DNA of 64,000 nt from Geofilum rhodophaeum (lineage in GTDB: Bacteria; Bacteroidota; Bacteroidia; Bacteroidales; Marinilabiliaceae), in NCBI RefSeq assembly GCF_002210225.1, contig NZ_MWUJ01000005.1, positions 62,001 through 126,000 on the forward strand. Direction: 5' to 3'. Below are positions 18,269 through 27,519 of the stretch, in pieces (positions within the stretch are counted from its first letter, which is position 1; every line of letters begins with the position of its first letter). The position numbers were made by a program, and so were the translations under genes. Under the pieces are notes generated by a model. The model was not told the origin of the DNA, did no database searches, and saw nothing but the letters and a program-made list of their open reading frames with translations.

Positions 18269-19188
18269 GGTTGTGTGGCTGTGCTTTTGAGGTGTTGCTC
18301 TATTTGAGTCATCAGTTCGTTCATGCTGTCGGTCCAATCGTAACGCATGGGGTCGATTTGCACCAGGGCAATTCCTGCTTCGCGACTGATGGTTTCGGCG
18401 TTGCGCAGGTCGTATTCCTTTTGGATGAAAATCACCGGTATGTTTTCTTCACGTGCCTGGTCGATAAGCCGTGCCAGGTAGGCCGGAGAGGGTTCCTTTC
18501 CGTCTTGCTCTACAGCAATTTGGGTGAGTCCGTAATCACGTGCCAGGTAAGTGAGGGCCGGGTGAAAAATTAGAAACTGACGATTGTCGAGCGAGGCGGC
18601 CAGGGCTTGCATGCGTTTGTGGGCGTCGTTGAGTTTTTCCAGGAGCTGGGGGTAGTTGTTTTCAATGCTGTCGGCCAGGTGGGGATAATTTGCCTGGAGA
18701 CTGGTTTTTATTTGAGGAAGCAGTTCCAGCATGACCTTGGGCGACATCCAAATGTGCGGATCCACGCCATGGTGGTGGGCCTCCGGGGCTTCGTGGTCTT
18801 CGTGACCATCGTGCTCCGCGTGTTCGTCGTGCGCGCAGGCTCCTTCGATCAGCTTGGTGTGTTCGGACAAAATCATCACTTGCATATCGGCATTGAGCTC
18901 TTCCAGGCGCGACATCCAGGTGGTTTCATAGCCGAGGTGACCGATGCCCATGTAAAGGGGCGACGCGCTCAGCTGTTGGAATTGCTGTGGAGTGGGCGAA
19001 TAGGTGGCGTGACTGGAGCCGGGTGGTACCATCACGTTGACCCGGAGCTGTTCGTCGGTGAGTTGGTCGATAAAATATTTCTGAGGCAGGATGCTGACCG
19101 AAACCAGGTTGGGGTCGCTGTTTTTTTCGGCACAGGCCGAAAAAATATACAATAGGGGCAGCAGCAAAAGAAGTTTTTTTGTATTCAT
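18265..19188 (-). CDS. znuA: Zinc-binding lipoprotein of the ABC transporter
   Basis: 307 residues. A lipoprotein signal ends at Cys19 (F-S-A-C). The metal-binding cluster A-I fold is followed by a loop rich in His, Asp and Glu near residues 113-140 (H-D-E-H-A-E-H-D-G-H-E-D-H), a hallmark of zinc rather than manganese binding proteins, then D-P-H-I-W-M-S-P. It sits 43 bases after zur and is coupled to znuC. Starvation control by Zur is expected from the order of the genes; no Zur box could be confirmed by eye. Confidence 0.93.
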   Translation of the reverse strand: MNTKKLLLLLPLLYIFSACAEKNSDPNLVSVSILPQKYFIDQLTDEQLRVNVMVPPGSSHATYSPTPQQFQQLSASPLYMGIGHLGYETTWMSRLEELNADMQVMILSEHTKLIEGACAHDEHAEHDGHEDHEAPEAHHHGVDPHIWMSPKVMLELLPQIKTSLQANYPHLADSIENNYPQLLEKLNDAHKRMQALAASLDNRQFLIFHPALTYLARDYGLTQIAVEQDGKEPSPAYLARLIDQAREENIPVIFIQKEYDLRNAETISREAGIALVQIDPMRYDWTDSMNELMTQIEQHLKSTATQP

Positions 19189-19231
19189 AGGATCTTTTAT
19201 AAGAGCGGTTTTTGTTTCGTGTGTGTCTTAA

Positions 19232-19684
19232 TTATTCGCCTTCGGAATCTTTTTGTTTGGTGGTCAGAGAGCAGTGGGGACAGAGGCCCTCCAGCAGCAA
19301 CTGGGCCGATTGCAGGGTGAAGCCCTCGGGCAGATCCTCGGTAGAGGGACTCAGTTGTGGCATGCAAATCATGCGCTGGCAGTGGGAGCACAGGAAGTGG
19401 GGATGATCACTTTTTTTGTGCCCGCCGGCCAGCTTGTATTTTACGGTTTGTGCATCGATGGTAATGGGGTGAATCACCTGCTTGTTGAGCAGGGTGCGTA
19501 TGCTGCGATAGAGGGTTACCCGGTCCACATTATGGCCTTTGGAACTCAGGCGCTCTTCCAGTTCTTTTTGACTGAGTGCGGTACCCGGCTCCAGCAGCAG
19601 CTGCAGCAATTGCAGGCGAATGTCGGTAACATTCAGCCTTTTGCTGCGCAACAATTGGACGATGCTGTCGTTTTTTGCAACCAT
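19232..19684 (-). CDS. Fur-family regulator, probably Zur
   Basis: 150 residues. An N-terminal winged helix (R-V-T-L-Y-R-S-I-R-T-L) is followed by a dimerisation/metal domain with two cysteine pairs, C-S-H-C and C-P-H-C, that hold the structural zinc. It heads the zinc-uptake operon, so a role as zinc sensor (Zur) is the best reading. Assignment to Fur or PerR is not excluded by sequence alone. Confidence 0.88.
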   Translation of the reverse strand: MVAKNDSIVQLLRSKRLNVTDIRLQLLQLLLEPGTALSQKELEERLSSKGHNVDRVTLYRSIRTLLNKQVIHPITIDAQTVKYKLAGGHKKSDHPHFLCSHCQRMICMPQLSPSTEDLPEGFTLQSAQLLLEGLCPHCSLTTKQKDSEGE

Positions 19685-19986
19685 GTTGCAAAAATAAGCG
19701 CTTTTTTGGTCGCCACCAAAAGTATTTAGAATTGTTTTAAATTAATGACTGTTTTAGTTTGGGTCTTCCTCATGTTGGGTCGCTTTTTGAACAGTTGCCG
19801 ACCGTTAACGGAAAGTGCTTGCTTTCAGTAAGGGGGGAGGCCTTAGTAGGTAAAATTTTTAAGCGCTTTGTTGGTGGCCATGAATATTTTCTCTACTTTT
19901 GCAGTCCAAATCAATTTCGTGGGGTCAGAAGCGACAGACGCAGTGGTTTTGTCCACCTCCGGAAAGAAACAGTAAATAAAGACAGC
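19685..19986. other. Divergent intergenic region between zur and rplU
   Basis: A 302-bp stretch without a gene. It holds the rplU promoter (19867-19901) and the rplU leader of about 80 nt. The leader contains only a weak 4-bp hairpin (about 19951-19964). The zur side probably holds the zinc operon promoter, but no good operator palindrome was found. Confidence 0.6.
19867..19901 (+). promoter_or_regulatory. Bacteroidota-type promoter of rplU-rpmA
   Basis: The -33 element TTTG (19867-19870) and an exact -7 element TACTTTTG (19894-19901) are 23 bases apart. The expected start leaves a leader of about 80 nt before rplU. Confidence 0.65.
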
Positions 19987-20301
19987 ATGTACGCAATTGT
20001 AACTATTGCAGGTCAGCAATTTAAGGTAGAAAAAGACCGCAAGGTTTTTGTTCACCGTCTGGGGGCAGAAGAAGGTGCCTCTGTGGAATTTGATGAAGTT
20101 CTTTTGGTAGAGGATGAGAGTGGCATTAAAGTAGGTGCCCCTGTTTTGGCCGGAGCCAAAGTAACTGCCAAAGTTTTGTCGCACCTTAAGGGCGATAAAG
20201 TAATTGTTTTCAAGAAGAAGCGGCGTAAGGGCTACAAGAAGAAGAACGGACACCGTCAGTACCTGAGTCAGATTCAAATTGAGGACATCGTTATTGGTTA
20301 A
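19987..20301 (+). CDS. rplU: 50S ribosomal protein L21
   Basis: 104 residues from the ATG at 19987; the in-frame codons upstream lie over the promoter and leader. The family start M-Y-A-I-V and G-Q-Q-F-K-V are clear, and the basic C-terminal K-K-K-R-R-K-G-Y-K-K-K-N-G-H-R-Q segment binds 23S rRNA. It is co-transcribed with rpmA 19 bases downstream. Confidence 0.96.
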   Translation: MYAIVTIAGQQFKVEKDRKVFVHRLGAEEGASVEFDEVLLVEDESGIKVGAPVLAGAKVTAKVLSHLKGDKVIVFKKKRRKGYKKKNGHRQYLSQIQIEDIVIG

Positions 20302-20320
20302 TTAAAAACATTTAAGTGAT

Positions 20321-20584
20321 ATGGCACATAAGAAAGGTGTAGGTAGTTCCAAAAACGGTCGTGAATCAGAAAGCAAGCGACTTGGAGTGAAAATCTTTGG
20401 CGGTCAGTTCGCTAAAGCAGGAAACATTATCGTGCGTCAGCGTGGCACACAGCATCATCCCGGTGACAATGTAGGTGTTGGTAAAGACCATACCCTCTTT
20501 GCACTGACCGATGGCAACGTGGTATTTCGTAAGCGTAAGGACAATCGTTCTTTTGTTTCGGTTGAGCCTGTAGCTGCGGAATAA
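20321..20584 (+). CDS. rpmA: 50S ribosomal protein L27
   Basis: 87 residues. The N-terminus is [14 protein letters not shown] with no cleavable extension of the Firmicutes type, so the N-terminal tail that reaches the peptidyl-transferase centre is mature at synthesis. The [11 protein letters not shown] motif is present. It ends the rplU-rpmA unit and is followed by a terminator. Confidence 0.96.
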   Translation: MAHKKGVGSSKNGRESESKRLGVKIFGGQFAKAGNIIVRQRGTQHHPGDNVGVGKDHTLFALTDGNVVFRKRKDNRSFVSVEPVAAE

Positions 20585-20604
20585 GTAAGCACTGAAAAAA
20601 GACC

Positions 20605-20652
20605 AAAAGTCTTCTGATTTTGTTACTTTCGTAGCAAATTCAGAAGACTTTT
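20605..20652 (+). terminator. Terminator after rpmA with a long loop
   Basis: A 13-bp perfect stem (20605-20617 with 20640-20652) encloses a 22-nt loop and ends in five T. The loop contains a promoter-like TACTTTCG. Confidence 0.75.
20624..20631 (+). promoter_or_regulatory. Possible -7 element of the serS promoter
   Basis: TACTTTCG differs from TAnnTTTG at one base and lies 37 bases before the serS start codon, inside the loop of the rpmA terminator. No clear -33 TTTG is visible. Confidence 0.4.
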
Positions 20653-20667
20653 TAGTATACATACGTT

Positions 20668-21939
20668 ATGCTCACACTCAGACAAATTCAGGAGAATAAA
20701 GCAGAGGTTATAGAGCGCCTCCGCATCAAAAATTTTGATGCCACCGCCTTGGTGGATGAAATTATTGCCTTGGACCAGCGGCGAAAGGCGCAGCAGGCGG
20801 AGGCAGACGGCCTGCAGGCCGAGATGAATGCGCTTTCGAGGGCCATAGGTCAGTTGTTTAAGGAAGGTAAGGCCGAAGAGGCCAATGCCGCCAAGGAAAA
20901 AACCGGCGGCATGAAGGAGCAGATTAAAGTCCTCACCACCGGCCTGGAAGAAACGGAACAGGCCCTGCAGCAATTGTTGGTGCAGTTGCCCAACCTGCCC
21001 CATGCTTCGGTGCCTGCCGGAAAAGGGGCGGAGGACAATGAGGAAGTACGTTCGGGCGGGGATTTGCCGCAATTAAAGGAGGCCCTGCCGCACTGGGAGT
21101 TGGCCAGAAAGTACGATTTGATCGACTTTGAATTGGGTGTGAAGTTGACCGGTGCCGGATTTCCTGTGTATAAGGGGAAGGGTGCCCGACTGCAGCGTGC
21201 CCTGATCAACTTCTTTTTGGACGAGGCTACCAAGGTCGGCTATGAAGAAGTGTTGCCGCCGCTGCTGGTGAATGAGGACTCCGGTTTTGGTACGGGACAG
21301 TTGCCCGATAAGGAGGGCCAGATGTATCATGTGGGGGTGGATAATCTTTACCTGATTCCCACTGCCGAGGTGCCGGTGACCAATATTTATCGTGATGTCA
21401 TTTTGAATGCGGCCCAGTTGCCCATACGCAACTGTGCCTATTCGGCTTGTTTTCGCCGCGAGGCCGGTTCCTATGGCAAGGATGTACGGGGACTCAATCG
21501 TCTGCATCAGTTCGACAAGGTGGAAATTGTTCAGGTGGCCCACCCCGATGCTTCGTACAAGGTGCTCGACACCATGGTGGCCCATGTGCAATCGCTGGTC
21601 GAAAAACTGGGACTGCCTTGGCGCATTCTGCGTTTGTGTGGGGGAGACATGAGTTTTACTTCGGCCCTGACTTTCGATTTTGAAGTCTATTCTGCCGCCC
21701 AGGAACGCTGGCTGGAGGTGAGCTCGGTCAGCAATTTTGAGAGCTTTCAGGCCAACCGGTTGAAACTCCGCTTTAAGGAGGAGGGGGAAAAGAAAACCCA
21801 ACTGGCGCATACCCTGAATGGCAGTGCCCTGGCTCTGCCCCGGATTATGGCGGCCTTGCTGGAGAACAACCAGTCCGAAGCGGGCATTAAGGTGCCCGAA
21901 GTGCTGGTCCCCTTCTGTGGTTTCGATATGATTTCTTAA
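20668..21939 (+). CDS. serS: Seryl-tRNA synthetase
   Basis: 423 residues, standard length. An N-terminal antiparallel coiled-coil arm (about 30-105) binds the long variable arm of tRNA-Ser. The class II core has the motif T-A-E-V-P-V-T-N, motif 2 with C-F-R-R-E-A-G-S-Y-G, and motif 3 N-G-S-A-L-A-L-P-R. It charges tRNA-Ser and Sec if present. It is followed after 4 bases by the DUF4286 gene, so they are probably one operon with ruvC. Confidence 0.96.
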   Translation: MLTLRQIQENKAEVIERLRIKNFDATALVDEIIALDQRRKAQQAEADGLQAEMNALSRAIGQLFKEGKAEEANAAKEKTGGMKEQIKVLTTGLEETEQALQQLLVQLPNLPHASVPAGKGAEDNEEVRSGGDLPQLKEALPHWELARKYDLIDFELGVKLTGAGFPVYKGKGARLQRALINFFLDEATKVGYEEVLPPLLVNEDSGFGTGQLPDKEGQMYHVGVDNLYLIPTAEVPVTNIYRDVILNAAQLPIRNCAYSACFRREAGSYGKDVRGLNRLHQFDKVEIVQVAHPDASYKVLDTMVAHVQSLVEKLGLPWRILRLCGGDMSFTSALTFDFEVYSAAQERWLEVSSVSNFESFQANRLKLRFKEEGEKKTQLAHTLNGSALALPRIMAALLENNQSEAGIKVPEVLVPFCGFDMIS

Positions 21940-21943
21940 GTCT

Positions 21944-22246
21944 ATGTTTATTTTTAATACATCTTTTTACGTGCAGGACACCGTGTTCAGCGCATGGCGG
22001 CAATGGGTAGAGCAGGAAATGCTGCCCGCTTTGGCTGCCGGTGGCTGGTCGCAGGCTGCGGAAGTCTTTGAGGTGGTTTCTGCGGTGCCCGACGCGGAGA
22101 GCCGTATTTTTTCGGTGCAGTGGCGTTGCGGAAGCGATGAGCAGGTGGCACAGCTCGATGAGGTGTTGGTGCCTCAACTGGAGCAGTGTACCTTAAGGTT
22201 TGGACAAAAGGCTACGCACTTCAGTACGCTTATGAAAAGCTGGTGA
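21944..22246 (+). CDS. DUF4286 family protein
   Basis: 100 residues, whole-length match in style to DUF4286, a small family typical of Bacteroidota. It begins with [10 protein letters not shown] and has a C-terminal conserved [12 protein letters not shown]. Its function is not known. It lies between serS and ruvC, with 4 bases to serS and a 1-base overlap with the ruvC start codon, so the three genes are translated from one message. Confidence 0.8.
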   Translation: MFIFNTSFYVQDTVFSAWRQWVEQEMLPALAAGGWSQAAEVFEVVSAVPDAESRIFSVQWRCGSDEQVAQLDEVLVPQLEQCTLRFGQKATHFSTLMKSW

Positions 22247-22815
22247 TGATACAAGCCCCTAAGGAACGCATTATTTTGGGTATCGACCCGGGCACCACAG
22301 TCATGGGCTATGGGGTTTTACGTGTGGTGGGCTCTAAGCCCTCCATGGTAGCTATGGGGGTGCTGGAACTGAAGAAGTACAACGATCACTACCTGAAATT
22401 AAAGCGGATATTTGAGCGGGTGGTGCAACTTATTGATACTTATCACCCGGACGAGCTGGCCATTGAAGCGCCTTTTTTTGGGAAAAATGTGCAATCGATG
22501 CTCAAATTGGGCCGGGCGCAGGGTGTGGCTATGGCCGCGGCCTTGTCGCGTTCCCTGCCCATTTTCGAATATGCCCCCTTGCGTATTAAGCAGGCCATTA
22601 CCGGGCGCGGCTCTGCCAGCAAGGAGCAGGTGGCTTTATTTTTAAAGCAGTATTTGAACCTGAAAGAAGAGCACAAGTACCTGGATGCCACCGATGGACT
22701 GGCTGCTGCGGTTTGTCATTTTTTTCAGGCCAACAGACCCGATGCAGGTGGTGGTACTAAAAGCTGGAAGGCCTTTATGTCGCAAAATCCCGATCGGGTG
22801 CGCAAGGCCAAATAG
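22246..22815 (+). CDS. ruvC: Holliday junction resolvase RuvC
   Basis: 189 residues from the ATG at 22246, which overlaps the previous stop codon by one base. The RNase H-like active site is complete: D14 in G-I-D-P-G-T, E74 in A-I-E-A-P-F-F, and D147/D150 in D-A-T-D-G-L. It cuts four-way junctions with RuvAB, which are not encoded nearby. Confidence 0.95.
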   Translation: MIQAPKERIILGIDPGTTVMGYGVLRVVGSKPSMVAMGVLELKKYNDHYLKLKRIFERVVQLIDTYHPDELAIEAPFFGKNVQSMLKLGRAQGVAMAAALSRSLPIFEYAPLRIKQAITGRGSASKEQVALFLKQYLNLKEEHKYLDATDGLAAAVCHFFQANRPDAGGGTKSWKAFMSQNPDRVRKAK

Positions 22816-22822
22816 CCTTGAT

Positions 22823-23215
22823 CTAAAGTTGAGCCCGGATGGCTTCGGCCACCGCTTCCATTTCTTCCTTTGCGAGTTGCAGCTTGGGCTTGGCAAAGCT
22901 GATGTCGGCTTCGCTTTGCAGCGGCACCAAATGCACATGGGCATGAGGAACTTCCAGTCCCAACACCGCTACGCCAATTCTTTTGCAGGGAATAACCTGC
23001 TCAATGGCTTTGGCCACTTTTTTGGCAAAGACACTGAGTCCCCCCAGCAGCTCATCGTCCAAATCAAAAACATAGTCGCATTCCTGTTTGGGCACTACCA
23101 GGGTGTGTCCCTTGGCCAGCGGGTTGATGTCGAGAAAGGCAAAGAAGCGCTCGTCTTCTGCAATTTTGTAGCAGGGGATTTCTCCGGCTATTATTTTTGA
23201 AAAAATGCTTGCCAT
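22823..23215 (-). CDS. HIT-family protein
   Basis: 130 residues, of the Hint/HinT-like branch. The N-terminus has F-S-K-I-I-A-G-E-I-P-C-Y-K-I and the C-terminal catalytic histidine triad reads H-A-H-V-H-L-V-P-L. Members hydrolyse nucleotide phosphoramidates or dinucleoside polyphosphates. It is convergent with ruvC, 7 bases apart. Upstream on the same strand is greA, separated by a strong terminator, so HIT is its own unit. Confidence 0.92.
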   Translation of the reverse strand: MASIFSKIIAGEIPCYKIAEDERFFAFLDINPLAKGHTLVVPKQECDYVFDLDDELLGGLSVFAKKVAKAIEQVIPCKRIGVAVLGLEVPHAHVHLVPLQSEADISFAKPKLQLAKEEMEAVAEAIRAQL

Positions 23216-23292
23216 TTACTTTTGTGTTTTTGTTGGACCAGCATCAAAGATAAAAAAAATGTTGCTCTTCCATTTTGCTTTGGGGAAGAAAA

Positions 23293-23328
23293 CCACAAGG
23301 GGCTGCTTGTTGAAGCAGCCCCTTGTGG
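23293..23328 (-). terminator. Intrinsic terminator of greA
   Basis: A perfect 16-bp stem (23293-23308 with 23313-23328) and a 4-nt loop, with a T-rich tail on the minus strand. It lies 20 bases after the greA stop. Confidence 0.85.
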
Positions 23329-23348
23329 CGGTAACCATTCGCTTTGAT

Positions 23349-23822
23349 TTACAAGGCTATTTCTAAAATTTCAAAAGGAATAATGCCTGAGGGAACCTGA
23401 ATATCGACCTTGTCGCCCACCTTATGTCCCAGCAAGCCTTTGGCAATGGGGGTGGAAATGGACAGCTTGCCGGCTTTGAGGTCGGCTTCACTTTCCGAAA
23501 CCAGAGTGTAGGTCATTACCGCATTGTTTTTGAGGTTCTTGATCTTCACTTTATTCATGATTTGTACCTTGGAGGTATCCAGTTTGGACTCGTCAATGAT
23601 GCGGCTTCCGGCAATGGTTTCTTTCAGCTTGGCAATTTTCATTTCCAGCATACCTTGTGCCTCTTTGGCCGCATCGTATTCGGCATTTTCCGAAAGGTCG
23701 CCCTTGTCGCGCGCCTCTGCAATTTGCTTCGAGATGTTCGGTCTTTCCACCGATTCGAGATGAGCCAGTTCTTCTCGCAGTTTTTTCAGGCCCTCTTCTG
23801 TGATGTAGCTCACTTTTGACAT
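23349..23822 (-). CDS. greA: Transcription elongation factor GreA
   Basis: 157 residues from the ATG at 23822. An excellent Shine-Dalgarno (AAGGAGG) is 8 bases upstream of this ATG; another ATG two codons earlier is too close to it. The N-terminal coiled coil has L-S-E-N-A-E-Y with the acidic tip (D and E) that enters the polymerase secondary channel, and the C-terminal FKBP-like domain ends in I-L-E-I-A-L. It rescues backtracked RNA polymerase. Two hairpins lie in the leader (23867-23916). Confidence 0.95.
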   Translation of the reverse strand: MSKVSYITEEGLKKLREELAHLESVERPNISKQIAEARDKGDLSENAEYDAAKEAQGMLEMKIAKLKETIAGSRIIDESKLDTSKVQIMNKVKIKNLKNNAVMTYTLVSESEADLKAGKLSISTPIAKGLLGHKVGDKVDIQVPSGIIPFEILEIAL

Positions 23823-23866
23823 GTTCATTTCCTCCTTATTCGTTATAGATACGTTTAATAAAATAC

Positions 23867-23916
23867 AGAATCCCGAATGTTTCGGGACTCTTTGCTGTCT
23901 TATTGTTGACAGCAAA
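23867..23916 (-). promoter_or_regulatory. Tandem hairpins in the greA leader
   Basis: On the minus strand a 9-bp stem (23908-23916 with 23891-23899, 8-nt loop) is followed at once by an 11-position stem (23881-23891 with 23867-23877, one mismatch, 3-nt loop) and then the T-rich stretch GTATTTTATT. They lie between the stop codon at 23964 and the greA start. They may terminate the upstream gene or act as an attenuator for greA. Confidence 0.5.
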
Positions 23917-23963
23917 AGTGCGTTGAATAAAATTTCGTTGGTTTGTAAAGGGGTTGTGCGGGA

Positions 23964-24431
23964 TTAAATGATTGGCCTTTTCAGTACTTCTGAGAAAATT
24001 ACTGCTTTGCGCCAATCTAAGCGCTCCTCTTGCAACCAGGAAGACGTGCTGTAGGTATCGTCTTCGTCTTCCAGGATTTTGGTCTCCGGTCTTCGGGTAA
24101 TCCTCGTAATTCTTTCTGAGCGTTTCAGATTGTCTGACTTTTTGATGCTCCGATAGTCCGGTTTTTTGTAGTTCAGTTTTTGAGGTTCCAGTTTCTCTGC
24201 CTTCATGGGCTGTGGGATGGCCTCACTGTTACTCGTGGGTTGGGTTTGTGGGCGCCTTTCGTCTTCCAGCCAATCCCCAAAGGGCGGGAAGGCTTCTTCA
24301 GGGAAGGGGCTGGCTTCATTTTCGGGCATACCATCTCCCTGCTGCTCTTTGCTCCTGGATTTTTTGAATACACTCAAAACCAGGGCTCCGATCATTACGA
24401 GGATATATAATATGTCTCCGAAATCTCCCAT
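23964..24431 (-). CDS. Small membrane-anchored protein of unknown function
   Basis: 155 residues. One N-terminal hydrophobic helix (about 6-22) is followed by K-K-S-R-S-K and a long polar tail rich in Glu, Pro, Lys and Arg, likely cytoplasmic and mostly disordered. A short ordered-looking C-terminal end contains W-L-Q-E-E-R-L-D-W-R-K-A-V-I-F-S-E-V-L-K-R-P, a pattern often seen at the end of such proteins in Bacteroidota. No function can be assigned. It is upstream of greA on the same strand with a hairpin pair between them. Confidence 0.65.
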   Translation of the reverse strand: MGDFGDILYILVMIGALVLSVFKKSRSKEQQGDGMPENEASPFPEEAFPPFGDWLEDERRPQTQPTSNSEAIPQPMKAEKLEPQKLNYKKPDYRSIKKSDNLKRSERITRITRRPETKILEDEDDTYSTSSWLQEERLDWRKAVIFSEVLKRPII

Positions 24432-24573
24432 TGCGGTAAATAAATAATAGCTAATTTAGCCCGAACAAAACAAATAAACAAATAAAGCGACCTGAAAAAC
24501 ATTCGGTCGCTGATAGTCTGCAGGTTAAACAGTCGTGCTGCTGTTTTGTTTTATGTTGAACCTACTTTTTGCT

Positions 24574-24999
24574 ATGTTGAAATATTCACTTCTGGTCGTT
24601 GGTACGTTGCTTTTTCTTTTTGGTTGCAAAAAAGAAGAACATCCGGTGCCCAACTACCGGTTTACTGCCTATGTTGATCTGATGTTGCCCGATTACAACC
24701 AGCAGGTTTTTACTTTGCGTACAGATTCTTATGGTGCCCGGGTAGGCGTAGCCGGGGTCATTGTTTATCGCCTGGCTATGGATGAGTATTACGCCTTTGA
24801 ACGCTACTGTCCCCACGATAAGGACCCGCAATGTGCTGTGGCGCCCGATGAAGATCCCACCCTGGCTGTTTGTCCCTGCTGTGGCTCCAAGTTTTTATTG
24901 TTGTCCGAAATCGGGGACGTGGTAGAGGGGCCTTCGGCCTATTCTCTAAAGCGCTACAAGACACGGGTGGAAGGTTCCACTTTGATCATCTACAACTAG
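24574..24999 (+). CDS. Lipoprotein with a variant Rieske-like domain
   Basis: 141 residues from the ATG at 24574. That start gives a clean lipoprotein signal ending at Cys18 (F-L-F-G-C-K-K); earlier in-frame ATG (24553) and GTG (24535) starts are less credible. The rest is a compact Rieske fold: C79-P-H81 provides the first pair of cluster ligands, but the second motif is C100-P-C-C103 where the usual form is C-x-x-H. A [2Fe-2S] cluster with three Cys and one His is therefore possible. Its electron-transfer partner is unknown. It is convergent with ahcY. Confidence 0.72.
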   Translation: MLKYSLLVVGTLLFLFGCKKEEHPVPNYRFTAYVDLMLPDYNQQVFTLRTDSYGARVGVAGVIVYRLAMDEYYAFERYCPHDKDPQCAVAPDEDPTLAVCPCCGSKFLLLSEIGDVVEGPSAYSLKRYKTRVEGSTLIIYN

Positions 25000-25048
25000 G
25001 GCTGAATGTAAGGAGATTACTTGATGGGTTTTTCGGGGTGAAGTAAAA

Positions 25049-25088
25049 AAGAAAAGGGGGCCTCCCGCTTGTGCCACCCCCTCTTCTT
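25049..25088 (-). terminator. Probable terminator of ahcY
   Basis: A 12-position stem (25049-25060 with 25077-25088, one mismatch) contains a run of five G-C pairs, and the minus strand continues into T. It lies 23 bases after the ahcY stop. Confidence 0.65.
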
Positions 25089-25110
25089 GTGTTCCTTTGT
25101 TGCTCCTTTA

Positions 25111-26526
<1,416 letters not shown>

Positions 26527-26559
26527 GGTGCTTTATTTTAGTTAGCATACTTGAATTTA

Positions 26560-27504
26560 TCAGGTGGGCAGTCCATGCCTTTGCAGGAGCTTCCTGATTT
26601 CTGTTTCGTCTTTTCTCAATTGTGCTTTCAGCGCTTCGAGTCCCTCAAATTTCATTTCTTCCCGGGTTTTGTGCAAGAATTCCAGGCTTATTTCTTCGGA
26701 ATAAATATCCTCCCCAAAGTCCAGAATATGCACTTCAACCGATCGGTGGTCCATTTGGGTGTTTACTGTTGGTTTAACGCCAATGTTGACCATGCCCCCA
26801 AAAGTCTTTCCGGTAATGCGTACCCGGCAGGCGTAAACGCCGTCGGGCGGCAGGAGCTTAGCCCTCTCGTTCACTTGTAAATTGGCTGTAGGAAAGGATA
26901 TGCGTCGCCCCAGTTGTTGGCCCCCGACCACGCGTCCCGTTATGCTGTAAGCATAGCCCAGGAGCGCATTGGCCTCAGGTACTCTGCCTGCCAACAGCAG
27001 CTGTCTTATGCGGGTAGAGCTGGGTCTCTGGCCATCTACTTCAACCGGCTGGTAGCGACTGAGTCCGAAGCCGAGCCTGGTGGCCAGGGCGTCCAGCTCT
27101 TCCGAACGAACGCCGTCCTTGCCAAAACGGTGATTGAAGCCTACCAGCAGGTGGCGGGTTCTTAGTTGTTCAGCCAGGATGTGCGTGGTGAATTCACTGG
27201 CTGAAAGTTGGGCCAACTCAGTGGTAAAGGGCAATACAACCAGGTGATCGATGCCCGTCTCGCTGAGTATGCGGGTCTTTTCTTCCAGGGTATTGAGCAG
27301 GCGCAGCTTTTCCGGATCGTGTCCCAATACCAGGCGCGGGTGTGGCCAAAAGGTGAGCACAACTGAAACGGTGTTCAGCGCTTTGGCCAGACGTACCAGC
27401 TCCCGAAGGAGGGCATGGTGTCCCGGATGCACCCCGTCAAAGGTGCCCATTGTGAGCACGGGCGGGGGCCCGCTGTAGGTTTCGATGGAAGGGTGTATCT
27501 GCAT
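26560..27504 (-). CDS. ribF: Bifunctional riboflavin kinase / FAD synthetase
   Basis: 314 residues. The N-terminal FAD synthetase domain has G-T-F-D-G-V-H-P-G-H-H and S-S-T-R-I-R. The C-terminal riboflavin kinase domain begins near 185 with G-R-R-I-S-F-P-T-A-N. It makes FMN and then FAD. It lies 15 bases after prfB and is probably co-transcribed with it. Confidence 0.95.
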   Translation of the reverse strand: MQIHPSIETYSGPPPVLTMGTFDGVHPGHHALLRELVRLAKALNTVSVVLTFWPHPRLVLGHDPEKLRLLNTLEEKTRILSETGIDHLVVLPFTTELAQLSASEFTTHILAEQLRTRHLLVGFNHRFGKDGVRSEELDALATRLGFGLSRYQPVEVDGQRPSSTRIRQLLLAGRVPEANALLGYAYSITGRVVGGQQLGRRISFPTANLQVNERAKLLPPDGVYACRVRITGKTFGGMVNIGVKPTVNTQMDHRSVEVHILDFGEDIYSEEISLEFLHKTREEMKFEGLEALKAQLRKDETEIRKLLQRHGLPT

Positions 27505-27519
27505 GCGCTTTCCTCTGTT

